From contig CM022677.1 in the NCBI GenBank assembly GCA_012295275.1, forward strand, positions 22,117,281 to 22,139,780: a stretch of 22,500 bases of DNA, in the 5' to 3' direction. The notes beneath the pieces were generated by a model that did not search any database, was not told the DNA's origin, and saw nothing but the letters and a program-made list of their open reading frames with translations. The translations under genes and the position numbers were made by a program. Source of the DNA: Chrysomallon squamiferum. Taxonomy: Eukaryota > Mollusca > Gastropoda > Neomphalida > Peltospiridae. Below, one piece after another: positions 1 to 9,740 of the stretch (its first letter is position 1; every line of letters starts with the position of its first letter).

Positions 1-420
1 AACGAGAAAGAGAAACACAGGCTGGCTTGTTCTTTTCTAAACAGCAGTAAGGAATATTTTATTTCTGCAATCCCATGAGCAGAAAAATACATATCATGAA
101 TGTTTTTATGGCAGAGAAAAAGAATGACAAGAAAGACAGATTTTTGGATATAACATGAATATGTATGCATATGTAGTCATTCACACACACACACACACAG
201 AAATACATATACACATGCACACACACACACAAATAAAACACATAAAAATACACACAAAACCACACAAAAACACACACAGATATACAGAGATAAAGAAACA
301 GTAAAAAAAATACATGAGGCACAAACAGAAAAACTGAATGAAAGACAGAAATCCAATTAGACAGAGAAAGAGAGAGAGACAAAGAAAAATGGAGAAAGAA
401 AAAGCAAATATTAAACAAAA
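1..420. repeat. CA-rich then GA-rich low-complexity DNA
   Basis: (CA)n at about 181-199 and loose CA-rich DNA to 290 are followed by purine-rich GA/AAAG DNA to 420. Long frames here are repeat translations. Confidence 0.85.
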
Positions 421-700
421 CGAAAATGAAAGAAGACGACTGTTTCCATGGAGACAGAAAAGACTGCACCAGATGGCTCTGCACTAAGATAGAGAAATTT
501 AATAAAAACATAATCAAAGAAAAAATCAATAACAAACCTAACACCCTGTGTAAAACTACAGATGTGTACAGCAGCCCATTAATAATTAATCAGCTCATTA
601 AATATTAATGAGATTCATTATAATACTGATTGTCCATTGTTTGTAACAGATATTAGAACAAATCTACACTGTTTCTTTATTTATGTGATATGTAGTTACT
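421..700. other. Non-repetitive AT-rich stretch, no gene recognised
   Basis: This holds an X-box-like motif at 442-455 and little else. A 60-codon plus-strand frame (426-608) has no domain or coding signature. Confidence 0.6.
442..455. promoter_or_regulatory. RFX X-box-like motif
   Basis: GTTTCCATGGAGAC: two 6-bp inverted half-sites with a 2-bp spacer, close to GTNRCC-N2-RGYAAC. Confidence 0.35.
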
Positions 701-718
701 GTACACATCTGTCTACTC

Positions 719-990
719 ACATACATACATACATACATACATACCTAGTACATACAAACACTTATACACATACATTCACTTATATTGATATATAGACACA
801 CACACACACACAGACAGACAGACAGAAGGCAGAGAGAGGGTAAACAAAATTAACATTTCAAATACTGAGAAATACACAAGAAAACTGATTCTGTGTTTAT
901 ACAAACAGATAGATAGCCAGAAAATCAGCAGACAAAAATTAAGAATAGTACAGCATTTCAAAAACCACCAAATACATAAAAATATCTTAT

Positions 991-1042
<52 letters not shown>

Positions 1043-1171
1043 TAGGCAGATACATGTGTATGTGTGTTTGCATGTGAAAGATAGAGAGAGAGCAGATAAA
1101 TATATTTTAATAAATACAAACATAAGCGTGCATAATAACACACACACAGACAGACAGACAGACAGACAGAA
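719..1171. repeat. Microsatellite cluster: ACAT, CA and GACA
   Basis: (ACAT)n lies at 719-745, (CA)n/(GACA)n at 795-826, a pure (CA)n at 994-1040 and CA then GACA at 1139-1171, separated by AT-rich DNA without coding signal. Confidence 0.9.
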
Positions 1172-1226
1172 TATTGATATTTCAGAACAGCGAGGAAAAC
1201 ATTTTCTGTTTGAGTAATAATTTGAC

Positions 1227-1300
1227 TTGTCAAAGTAATTGCATGGAATCCCTGGAGAAGAATAATTTTATTGTACAGTTGATATTCTGTGTGAAAAATC
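1227..1300 (+). repeat. Diverged dispersed repeat, copy 1
   Basis: The phrases aatccctggagaagaataat and gtgaaaaatcaa, in the same order and spacing, recur at 2566-2632. The copies are diverged by substitutions and small indels. Confidence 0.6.
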
Positions 1301-1319
1301 AATTGTTAAAGCTATGAAA

Positions 1320-1322
<3 letters not shown>

Positions 1323-1355
<33 letters not shown>

Positions 1356-1420
1356 TGTGTGTCTGTATGGGTGTCTGTGTGTGTATGTGCATATGTGTGT
1401 GTCTCTGTGTGTGTGTTTAG
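1323..1420. repeat. (TG)n microsatellite with imperfect tail
   Basis: A pure TG run at 1324-1354 degrades into TGTC/TGTA variants to about 1418. Confidence 0.9.
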
Positions 1421-1460
1421 GAATGACTATTCTATTGTGTTATGTATGTCTGATTAGACT

Positions 1461-1800
1461 TTGCATATAGACAATATTCAGTTTTCTCTTTTTCTTCTAT
1501 TTATTTCTTTCTTTCCCTCTAATTCTTTCTATTTTTCTCTCTTTTTGTATTTCTGTTTTTCTACTTCTCTCTCGCAGAGAAAGACTGGAAGAAATAAGGG
1601 AGCCTGAGAGACAAAAAGAAATAAAACTGAAATAAATAATTGTGAATTACATCAAATGTGTCTAAGAAAAATAATCAATATGGTAATTTGAGATAAACAG
1701 ATTGAGAAAGAAAGTAGAAGAATGAGGAAGAAACACAGAAGGATAGAAAGAAATATGTGCAAAGGAAGAAATAAAGGGAGAAAGATATATTTGTGTTTTG
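1461..1800. other. Pyrimidine-rich then purine-rich low-complexity DNA
   Basis: T/C-rich to about 1575, then switches at ctctctcgcagagaaag to purine-rich DNA. No gene is seen. Confidence 0.6.
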
Positions 1801-1970
<170 letters not shown>

Positions 1971-1973
1971 GAT

Positions 1974-2040
1974 AAGAAAGAAAGAATTAAAGATGACTGT
2001 GTTGTCAAGAAAGAAAAGAATTAAAGATAACTGTGTTGTC
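1974..2040 (+). repeat. Two-copy tandem repeat, 33/34 bp
   Basis: Copies 1974-2006 and 2007-2040 share aattaaagat(g/a)actgtgttgtc and differ by one inserted A and one substitution. Confidence 0.9.
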
Positions 2041-2094
2041 ACTGTGGTGTATGTAGTCAGTGTGTGTGTGTGTGTGATGTTTCAGCAAGAAAAC

Positions 2095-2140
2095 AAGGTT
2101 TAGTGTTTTACCTGAAACCAAGGTTTAGTGTTTTACCTGA
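2095..2140 (+). repeat. Two-copy 21-bp repeat, period 25
   Basis: aaggtttagtgttttacctg occurs at 2095 and 2120, identical. Confidence 0.95.
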
Positions 2141-2151
2141 CACTAAGTAAA

Positions 2152-2251
2152 GGTGAAAGTTTGTATAGTACATACTTAACAGATAAACAAGAAGGTTAAT
2201 TATATACATGTGTGTTATGAGAGTGATAGAGAGAGAGAGATAGAGAGATAG

Positions 2252-2284
<33 letters not shown>

Positions 2285-2366
2285 AAAGATGATACATTTG
2301 TGCTATAAGCAATTAAAGGTTAAAGTTTTCGTAGTATATATTTCAACAGATAAACAAGAAGGTTAA
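2152..2366 (+). repeat. Duplicated segment flanking a GA array
   Basis: acagataaacaagaaggtta occurs in both copies (near 2180 and 2346), each preceded by a related aaagttt...gtagta phrase. (GA)n with GACA lies between at 2220-2285. Confidence 0.8.
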
Positions 2367-2565
2367 CTTTACATCTGATTTTACATCTGTGTTTAAACTG
2401 TAGGTGTATGAGGATGTGTTTGTGTGTTTTGTGTAGGTATGAATTGGTGTTGGTTTGTATCTATATATATAGGTGTGCACATGTATGTGTGTGCGTGTGT
2501 AAAATAGTGAACACATGTCAAGGCTCAGGACAGACAACAGGGAAAAAGGTTGTCATATAAATAAC

Positions 2566-2632
2566 TTTGTACAATCCCTTGAGAAGAAAAATAATTTAAT
2601 TTTTTAGTTCACTTCATGAGCGAAAAATCAAA
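2566..2632 (+). repeat. Diverged dispersed repeat, copy 2
   Basis: Contains aatcccttgagaagaaaaat and gcgaaaaatcaa, direct orientation relative to the copy at 1227-1300, about 1.34 kb away. Confidence 0.6.
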
Positions 2633-2685
2633 TGACAAATTTTTCAGAGTTTCTGTCACTGAAATGTGGCAAGTTTATTAATATA

Positions 2686-2709
2686 GTGTGTGTGTGTGTG
2701 TGTGTGTGT

Positions 2710-2771
<62 letters not shown>
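2686..2771. repeat. Compound (TG)n(AG)n microsatellite
   Basis: TG at 2687-2711 passes through agtg into AG at about 2715-2760, then imperfect GA to 2771. Confidence 0.95.
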
Positions 2772-2914
2772 AAGGTTATACGAGAAATAGAAAGAAATTT
2801 AAAAAAATAGAAAAAACAAAGAAATGAGACAAATAATGAATAAGTTAATGAAAGTAAGATGAATATAAGAGACAGGTAAAGACAGTCAAGTTAACTGAAA
2901 GAGCAAGAAAGTGA

Positions 2915-3044
2915 ATAAAATAAAATAAATGAATAAATAAATAATAAGCAAATAGATAATACTTAAATAAATAAATAAATAAATAAGGAAATAAATAAAC
3001 TGATATTATAATTTACATTCAGTTATATACAAATAAATATAAAT

Positions 3045-3082
<38 letters not shown>
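2915..3082. repeat. AAAT tetranucleotide region and (CA)n
   Basis: Imperfect AAAT repeats at 2915-2998; pure (AC)n at 3051-3082. Confidence 0.9.
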
Positions 3083-3086
<4 letters not shown>

Positions 3087-3480
3087 ACACAGACACACAT
3101 GAGAAAGATATGAAGAAGAAGAACAAAATGTGTATATTCTCTGACTGTACGTGTATTTAAAAATGCATTCTGACATTCTAACATCTGTCAGAATTGTTGT
3201 AGTTGAGATAATGAAGTGTGAAGGGTTAAAAACTGGTTAATTAAGTACATCTTTTCACTGGCCTGGAACTACAAGAATGTGTGTTTGTTTTACTGAATGT
3301 GTGTGTGTGTGTGAGTGTGTGTGTTGAGCATGCGTGTGTGTATGCATACTTTTGTTATTTCTTTAGTTCTAAATGGTAGTGGTGTTATGTTTGAATGTGA
3401 CTGTGTGTATGTGTGCACATATATGGTATGAATGTCTGTATGTCTTAATATTTATGTACGCATTTTTGTTTATCTGTGTA
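3083..3480. other. AT-rich and TG-rich DNA, no gene seen
   Basis: A short (TG)n at 3298-3320 and TG-rich DNA to 3420 interrupt otherwise unremarkable sequence. Confidence 0.6.
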
Positions 3481-3483
3481 TGT

Positions 3484-3491
3484 ATAATAAC

Positions 3492-3524
<33 letters not shown>

Positions 3525-3608
3525 AACAACAATAATAATAATAATGAAAATAATAAAAACAATAGCAACAACAACAACAGTAAAGAAAGAAAGAAAGAAA
3601 GAAAGAAA
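3484..3608. repeat. (AAT)n/(AAC)n followed by (AAAG)n
   Basis: Pure AAT at about 3490-3521, mixed AAT/AAC to 3580 and AAAG at 3583-3608. Overlapping poly-Asn, poly-Ile and poly-Tyr frames on both strands are repeat artefacts. Confidence 0.95.
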
Positions 3609-3699
3609 GCAGGAAAGAGAAAACAACACACAAACTGTGTAGCAGTGTTAAGAAGAGCTTTGTGCAGTGTGTGGGTGTGAAGTTTTATAAATAACTGTT

Positions 3700-4146
3700 C
3701 AGTACAAAGTTTAAACAGAGGAAAATTACTCTGTTACTCTATCCAAGTTTCGTGGAATAATTCCAAGAACAAATATAAAAACTTTGTGTCTGCCAAGATG
3801 GTTAAATATAGATAGATAGATAGATAGATAGACAGATATAAACACTGATGTTTTAGTCATATATTTTATACAGTTAAATATAGAGTAATAGAAATATACA
3901 CCTCCTTCCACAAAAACATATACATGAACACACAGATATATAATTACACACACATTTTATACATACATACAGATACATGTGTATATTTTACACACACACA
4001 CAAACACACACATTATGTACACAGCACATACCCACTCAGTCTCTCTCTTTGTCTCTCACCCCCCAAATACAAGTAAAATGTAACACTACATTAACATCAC
4101 CTCTACAAGAAAACTAATTAGTACTCTGCAACCCTACATTAACCCA
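3700..4146. other. Low-complexity DNA with (GATA)n and CA runs
   Basis: (ATAG)n at 3808-3832 and CA-rich DNA at 3940-4030. No coding signal. Confidence 0.65.
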
Positions 4147-4343
4147 ACTGAACAAAAAAAAAAAAAAAAAATCCTGCAGAAAAAAAAAAAAATCAATTTA
4201 AGCTGTGCATGAAGCAACAGCAGCTGTGACCTTCACCTTGAAATAGGAAGCTAATAATTGATTGGTTTCCATGGCAATCAATAACCTGTAATGGACAATT
4301 CAACAGGTTTTTGAAGAAAAGATTTTTTTTTTTTTTTTTTTTT
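4147..4343. other. Unique segment between poly-A and poly-T runs
   Basis: A-runs at about 4147-4191 and a T-run at about 4323-4343 bracket non-repetitive sequence with a palindrome around an X-box-like motif (4257-4282) and a TGACCTTCACC motif (4227-4237). Confidence 0.6.
4257..4282. promoter_or_regulatory. Palindrome enclosing an RFX X-box-like motif
   Basis: ATTGATTG and CAATCAAT are exact inverted 8-mers; GTTTCCATGGCAAT lies across the centre (4265-4278). Confidence 0.4.
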
Positions 4344-4412
4344 AATATATTATTATTATTTGATCAATACACAAAGTAAATAAAGGAAAATTTCACAGTT
4401 TTGGATCTATTA

Positions 4413-4745
4413 GAGGCTCTGTTTGGGTATAAATTATAGGTTTTAAGTTTCCACTAATAATAAGGTTTCAATGGGGCTCTAATTGGGTGTAATTTATGGG
4501 TTTTGTTTTCTGGTAATAAAACTTTTCTGCAAGGCTCTGCCTGGGTATAAACAGTTGATTTTAAATTACAAAGAAACACATATTTCACATTCTCTCTAAT
4601 TTTTTGTGGAACTGAAGGTCTAAACTTGCTTCTAACATTGTGTTTTCTTGAACCTCCAATAGGGTACAAATTATTTTAAATTTCTACTAATAATATTTCA
4701 TAGAAGTTTCAACACTTGTTTTGCGGAGGCCTTCAGTGGGTTTAT
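4413..4745 (+). repeat. Old degenerate tandem array, about 60-bp unit
   Basis: The phrase (a/g)ggctct...tgggtataaa recurs. Its gggtat-like core lies at 4425, 4485, 4543 and 4662, then gggttt at 4738, spacings 60, 58, 119 (two units) and 76. Units also share ttttaa...ctaataataa. The 71-codon minus-strand frame here is a translation of this array. Confidence 0.75.
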
Positions 4746-5220
4746 GTAATGATTTAACACTCAACAATGTTGAGAAAGAGAGATAGTATGAGAAAGTCTG
4801 AGACAAAGAAAAAGAAACAAGAGAGAGAGAAGGAATTAGAGACAGAAAAATATGGATAGACAGTCAGCAAGAGAGAAAGAAAAAAGAATACTGATTACCT
4901 AAAAATATGCAAAATATTCAGTAATTAAAATATTTCTGGAATTTATTACTCACACTTTTCTTATCAGGTGGAGGAATGTGAGAGAGAGAGAGATGGAGAT
5001 ATGTGTGAGTGTCTGTTGTTTACAGAGAGAGAGATAAATTAATATAAACAAGGAGACAGAGACAGTGAGAGGAAAATGCTTCTTCTTATTATTATAGATT
5101 TGCGTGATGTAAAAATGCACTGAATCAACTGAAAATCATCAATAGTTGAAGTACTGCAGCCATGTATTACTCATACTTCTGATAACAGTGCTGTCTGCTA
5201 GTGTGTGGGAGGATGCTGAA
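4746..5220. other. GA-rich patches and AT-rich DNA, no gene seen
   Basis: GA-rich at 4770-4880, a short (GA)n at 4980-4992, purine-rich at 5020-5070, then unremarkable sequence. Confidence 0.6.
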
Positions 5221-5876
5221 TGTGGGTTTGTGTGTGTGTCTGTGTGTAAGCATGTGTGTCTGTGTGTGTGTGTGTGTGTCTGTGTCTGTCTGTGTATGTA
5301 TGTGTGTCGGTGTTAATGTGTGTGCATTTGTGTGATTATAATAATCAAACTATTGACAGATACAAATTATATAAACATTTAAAAATGTCAATTTTTTTTT
5401 TCATTAACATCTGTTCCTGATCAGTTATGTATGCATCAACAAACACACAAACACTCTCTCACACAGACACTCATACATACATACATGTATGTAAAACACA
5501 CACTAATTACCACACCAACACTCAAACACACACTCTCACATATATAATCACTCTCACATACACACAGACACAAACACATTAATATACAAAAACATTCTCT
5601 CCAACTCACACAAACACACTCTTACAAGTACACATTCAAAACATAACACACTTACAAAACATTCTCCAACACACACACACACAATCACACATTCACAATT
5701 ATTTTACAAGAAACATTCACTGATATAAAACAGATGTAACTAAAAGAAAATTAAATCATGTACAGTATTTATAGAGAAAGATCAAATCACACTATATGCT
5801 AAACATATTCATACACAACATAAACAATATCCTGATTTCATGTTTTACCATCATCATTATGACTGTGTATTACATA
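5221..5876. repeat. TG-rich block, then CA-rich block
   Basis: Imperfect TG/TGTC at 5227-5335; after about 100 bp of AT-rich DNA, imperfect CA repeats at 5440-5700; AT-rich remainder. The two blocks are roughly complementary and could pair. Confidence 0.8.
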
Positions 5877-6090
5877 TATAAACAGATCACATAAAACCAC
5901 ACACTGAGATATATATATATATATATAAATTCAGAACCACAACATGTACTGTGTGTGTGTTTATAAACAGATCACATCACACCACATACTGAGATATAGA
6001 TATATATATATATAAATTCAGAACCACAACATGTGTGTGTGTGTGTGTGTATAAACAGATCACATCACACCATATACTAATAAAATATAT
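5877..6090. repeat. Tandem array of 85-88 bp units with TA and TG cores (2.5 copies)
   Basis: The phrase tataaacagatcacat occurs at 5877, 5962 and (truncated) 6050, followed each time by ccacatactgaga, a (TA)n run, aaattcagaaccacaacatg and a (TG)n run. It abuts the larger array at 6093. Confidence 0.9.
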
Positions 6091-6092
6091 CA

Positions 6093-6715
6093 TCATCATC
6101 ATCATCAGCAGCATCAACATGATAATTATTATCATGACTATCATTACTACAGATAAAGAAATCACTTAACACTTAACACAGATATGTATATAACAAACAC
6201 ACACAGAGAACTACAGTACAAACCATGATATCCCAGTCTGTGTTTCCCTACAACATCGTCATCATCAACATCAACATGATTATTATTATCATGACTATCA
6301 TTACTACAGATAAAGAAAACACTTCTCACAGATATGTATATAACAAACACACAGAGAACTACAGTACAAACCATGATATCCCAGTCTGTGTTTCCCTACA
6401 ACATCATCATCATCATCATCAGCATCAACATGATAATTATTATCATGACTATCATTACTACAGATAAAGAAATCACTTCTCACAGATATGTATATAACAA
6501 ACACACACACAGAACTACAGTACAAACCATGATATCCCAGTCTGTGTTTCCCTACAACATCGTCATCATCAACATCAACATCAACATGATAATTATTATC
6601 ATGACTATCATTACTACAGATAAAGAAATCACCTCTCACAGATATGTATATAACAAAACACACACAGAACTACAGTACAAACCATGATATCCCAGTCTGT
6701 GTTTCCCTACAACAT
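6093..6715. repeat. Tandem array of 148-156 bp units (about 4.5 copies)
   Basis: Each unit holds, in order, ccatgatatcccagtctg, tttccctacaacat, a CAT/CAA run, aattattatcatgactatca, ttactacagataaagaaa, gatatgtatataaca and a short CA run. The ccatgat anchor occurs at 6223, 6371, 6527 and 6682, spacing 148, 156 and 155. A truncated unit starts the array at about 6093. The last unit runs directly into the coding-like island, so the CAT run of each unit looks like a degraded copy of the island's Ser/Asp tract. Confidence 0.92.
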
Positions 6716-6806
6716 CCTCATCGTCATCATCGTCGTCCTCGTCAGAATCGTCCTCCAGCGAGTCGGAGGAACTGCAATCCCAACTATCGGAATCCTCCTC
6801 GGACAT
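6636..6806 (-). CDS. Candidate short acidic ORF (56 aa) or first exon, unrecognised
   Basis: On the minus strand an ATG at 6806 (G at -3; in-frame TGA three codons upstream) opens 56 codons. The first part, MSEEDSDSWDCSSSDSLEDD, is followed by an almost unbroken Asp/Glu run to about residue 31, then VVGKHRLGYHGLYCSS, after which the frame enters the tandem-repeat array and stops. Acidic, Ser-rich starts like this occur in many nuclear proteins, but I cannot name a family. The region has clear CpG and GC enrichment over its neighbours, and upstream (6860-6900) is a CT-rich, CpG-bearing stretch like a 5' UTR or promoter. No convincing donor was found; ATG|GTTTGT near residue 41 is the best. The opposite strand is also open, so strand is uncertain. 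It lies within the probable next APC intron, as a nested or separate gene. Confidence 0.3.
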   Translation of the reverse strand: MSEEDSDSWDCSSSDSLEDDSDEDDDDDDEDVVGKHRLGYHGLYCSSVCVLLYTYL

Positions 6807-6855
6807 CACCGGTCAAGTACAGCCATTGTCCGAGCAACACACTGACCAGTGGTGA
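6696..6855 (+). CDS. Alternative reading of the same island: Ser-rich terminal exon
   Basis: On the plus strand an AG (tatcccag) precedes 6696, and one frame runs 52 codons from LCFPTT through about ten serines, then a Ser/Glu stretch and SDITGQVQPLSEQHTDQW, to a TGA at 6853-6855. A poly-Ser frame is the automatic antisense of an Asp/Glu run, so this and the minus-strand ORF cannot both be taken as evidence. It lacks an ATG and its acceptor is weak. I prefer the minus strand because it has a start codon and a promoter-like flank, but only slightly. Confidence 0.18.
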
Positions 6856-7030
6856 CCAGAACGCGAGAGAGAGAGGAGAGAACAGACAGGTTGTGTTGTG
6901 TGTATTGATCTGCCTCTGTAAAGATATTCAATCTATCAAGCTATTGCTGGCTTCTTCTTCTTCTCTGTGTGTTTTTTTTTTTTTCTCTCTTGGTTGGCAG
7001 ATCGATCGCCGTAGCAACAGTGCTCTACAG
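6856..7030. promoter_or_regulatory. CpG-bearing flank of the coding-like island
   Basis: Contains gaacgcgagag, a GA-rich patch, and atcgatcgccgtagcaacag, with far more CG dinucleotides than neighbouring DNA. It would be the upstream region of the minus-strand ORF starting at 6806. Promoter identity is inferred from composition and position only. Confidence 0.25.
7005..7018. promoter_or_regulatory. RFX X-box-like motif
   Basis: ATCGCCGTAGCAAC has an exact right half (AGCAAC) and a left half one base off. It lies in the CpG-bearing flank upstream of the 6806 ORF. Confidence 0.35.
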
Positions 7031-8213
7031 CATCAATTATGTCTTTCAGTAGACCTGGCAGTCTGAATACATATCCATTCTGTTTTTCTTTTTTCTTTTT
7101 TTTTTCTCTCTCTGCAGTATTTTTCCACGTTGTGTTTATATTTTTAACACTCTTATTTCTCCTGTTTTTGGTTATTTTATTTGATTAATTTTTTCCAGTG
7201 TTATTTTTAACAGATTATTTTCCTTGTATTTTTCCAGTTGTTTCTTTTTTCTCCTTGTATTTTTTCAGTTTTTTTTTTTTTTTGCCTGCAGTTAATTTTT
7301 CAATTTGTTACTGTTTTTTTTTTTTGTTTTTTTTTATTATTATTTTTCCAGTTTATTATTTCGTGCTTATTTCTTTCCCAGTTTTATTTTCCAGTGTTCA
7401 TCCACGTAGTTATTTATATTTGTCAAAGTGAAGGACTGTTACTGTATTTGACACTGTGTCACAGAAATGATGTATTTTCTAAACAGAGGAAAAATTTACT
7501 TAATTAATTTTCTGTTATATTTTCACAGCTATATAAATGAGATGAAATCTGAACAAAGCAGAATTATGGTATTATTGTGTAAAATAAAATAATTATGAGT
7601 AAGCATGAAAGAAGGAAAATGGAAGAATTTTCTCTCTCTCTCTCTCTCTCTCAGTACAAAAACAATGATGATAAAGGTAATTTATATAAATTAAGTATTT
7701 ATGTAATGTTGAGTTATTTAGTATCAAATTAAATCTCTATGGGTTGTACAAACATGCTAATTAGATTGTAAATAAATTTTTAACAAACATTAAAAAAAAA
7801 TAAAAGGAAACAAAAAAGGAAATTAAACATTTTTTTTCTGTTACATCACAATTTCTGCAGAAGATATTTTGCAAAGAGTTCAAAACTAAAAATAATAAAT
7901 AAATAATACTGAAAATAATATACTACTATTTCTTTTTATTATTACAGCAAAAACAGCCACATTCCATGTAACACTCAACAAGACAATTTTCCAGCAAAAG
8001 CGCAATGAAAAAAAAAAAAAAAAAGAAAAGAAAACAATTATTGATTTTTTTTCTTACTAGCATCATGCTTTCTCACTTAGTGAAGATAAAAGAAGAAAAA
8101 TATGCTTCGGAAGCAGAAGATAACTGCCAGACATATTTGTTATAGTTCAAATGGTTTGTTAAAATGAGTGATGGGTTTGTTGAGGTAACTCGGCAGCTAA
8201 TGTTACAGAGTGT
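7031..8213. other. T-rich then A-rich DNA, no gene seen
   Basis: Long T-rich tracts with repeated ttttccag phrases occupy 7076-7400, a short (TC)n lies at 7631-7652, and the rest is AT-rich. Phe-rich frames at 7198-7507 are composition artefacts. Confidence 0.6.
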
Positions 8214-8241
8214 CCGTCCGTCTGTCTGTCTGTCTGTCTGT
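8214..8241. repeat. (GTCT)n tetranucleotide repeat
   Basis: gtccgtccg passes into five tctg units. Confidence 0.9.
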
Positions 8242-8309
8242 AAGTAGATATGATAAAAGTAAAAGGAAATTTATACTGAGCTAAGCTTTTTCTGCTGGAA
8301 CAACTACTA

Positions 8310-8620
8310 CTACAACTTCAAGTACTTTGTGCTACTTTTCCTATAGGTACTAGTGCTACTAGTACTACTACTACCACTATTCCTAGTACAGATACTAATA
8401 CTACAACTTCAACTACTTCTGCTACTTTTCCTATAGGTACTAGTGCTACTAGTACTACTACTACCACTACTCCTAGTACAGATACTAATACTACAACAAC
8501 TGTTACTTCTACTTTTCCTAAAACTGTTTACCGCTACTACTAACCACTACTCCTAGAACAGATACTAATACTACAACTGTTACTTCTACTGATCCTAAAA
8601 CTGTTACAACAACTATTCTT
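8310..8620 (+). repeat. Minisatellite of 80-90 bp units made of ACT-type triplets
   Basis: Units start near 8310, 8401, 8491 and 8571, each with ctacttttcctataggtact or a variant and ending tcctag(t/a)acagatactaata. The second and third units keep one frame open (see findings). Confidence 0.9.
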
Positions 8621-8935
8621 AAACTACCAGCACCATTACTGTTGTTACTACAACTACTACCATTAATACTGTCATTACCACCTCTACCATCACTAATAAT
8701 AACATTAGTATTAAAATAAAACTATACTATTATTACTGCTATTATTACTACTACTACAGCTATTACTGATACCACTACTATCACAACTATTATTACTACA
8801 AGTACTAAAACTATTAATAATAATGCTACTATTACTAACAATAACCCTATATTCGTCCTACCACTACTAATAACAATAGCAATAACAATAAATGAATAGT
8901 AGCAAAAACAACAAAAATAATACATAACAACTCTT
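8621..8935. repeat. Imperfect ACT/ATT/AAT trinucleotide DNA
   Basis: The minus-strand frame at 8722-8925 is almost all Val and Ile, from (GTA/ATT)n triplets. No gene is supported. Confidence 0.8.
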
Positions 8936-9069
8936 GACTCCTTTCATATAACTATTAACTTAAAAAAAAAAAAAAAAGGAATGTAAATATATTTAACAAA
9001 AATGATAAATATTCTCTGCTAATATATGCTGACATTTAGATTAAACATCAAAGATTACACAATACAGCA

Positions 9070-9126
9070 TGACTCAGTCTGAATATGTGTGGGTGCAGCA
9101 CACAAAATGTCACACAGACTGAGTCA
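9070..9126. promoter_or_regulatory. 12-bp perfect inverted repeat, each arm an AP-1-type site
   Basis: TGACTCAGTCTG (9070-9081) and CAGACTGAGTCA (9115-9126) are exact reverse complements around a 33-base loop, which itself contains a tgtgtg/cacaca stem. TGACTCA is the consensus AP-1 element. Confidence 0.6.
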
Positions 9127-9340
9127 CAGAGCTTTCACAATTAACAGCCTAGTCATTCAAGTCATTATCTCTGTCAGAGAAAATTAGATAATTAAATATC
9201 AGCTTCAGGGTTTATATGTAGAATGAGTGTGTCTGTATGTACATGTATATGTATGTATATGTGTATATGGCTGTGTATATGTATCAGTATGTATCTGTGT
9301 ATACATAAACGTAACTAGTTTATTACATGACACATAAATG

Positions 9341-9420
9341 ACTGTAATGCAGGTTGTGATTTGTTAGTTAATATAACTCGACTGTAATACAGGTTGTGAT
9401 TTGTTATTTAATATAACTCA
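9341..9420 (+). repeat. Tandem duplication, 40-bp unit
   Basis: Units 9341-9380 and 9381-9420 share ggttgtgatttgtta and taatataactc and differ at three positions. Confidence 0.95.
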
Positions 9421-9459
9421 ACATTACAGTAAATATCTAGCATTTTTATATCTGTATCA

Positions 9460-9740
9460 GTGTTTTGTACACACACACAAACTCACTGAAAGTGAAAGAG
9501 ATATAGAAAGACAGAGAGTGCCAGAGAAGAAAAAAAAATATATACATCTAAATGAGATAGAGAAAGAGAAAGACAGAAAAACACTAACAGAGAGAAAGAA
9601 AGATTGACAGAGAAAAACGAAGTGAAAATAACAGATACAAAATAATTAAAGAGAGAAGGAGAAGATGATGAATCAAGATAAACACAAGCTTAAAGTTTTC
9701 TTGGAATCCTGATTTTTAAAAAACACACACACACACCCAC
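9460..9740. repeat. CA run and GA-rich low-complexity DNA
   Basis: Short CA at 9470-9480, purine-rich GA/AAAG to about 9660, CA at 9722-9738. The 68-codon Lys/Glu/Arg-rich frame at 9401-9607 is a GA-repeat translation. Confidence 0.7.

Noticed and set aside
440-520. Minus-strand acceptor-like tctctatcttag near 490 as a possible next APC exon
   Set aside because: The three frames beyond it either stop quickly or run into hydrophobic and (CT)n translation; none resembles APC after the coiled coil, and no donor follows.
426-608. 60-codon plus-strand frame starting MKEDDC
   Set aside because: No homology recognised, Asn/Lys-rich second half from AT-rich DNA, no conserved motif, no splice or promoter context.
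3369-3680. Overlapping poly-Asn, poly-Ile and poly-Tyr frames on both strands
   Set aside because: All arise from AAT/AAC and AAAG repeats.
4454-4669. 71-codon minus-strand frame with mixed composition
   Set aside because: It coincides with the degenerate 60-bp array, and its repeated peptides follow that period.
6304-6687. His-rich plus and Asp-rich minus frames of 117-119 codons
   Set aside because: They are the ~155-bp tandem units read through; only the frame starting at 6806 reaches non-repeat sequence.
6644-7066. 140-codon plus-strand frame, His/Arg/Pro-rich in the middle
   Set aside because: It starts inside the tandem array, is the third frame of the same CpG island, and then runs through a T-rich tract. 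The two other readings fit better.
9401-9607. Lys/Glu/Arg-rich 68-codon frame
   Set aside because: GA-rich low-complexity translation without a coding signature.
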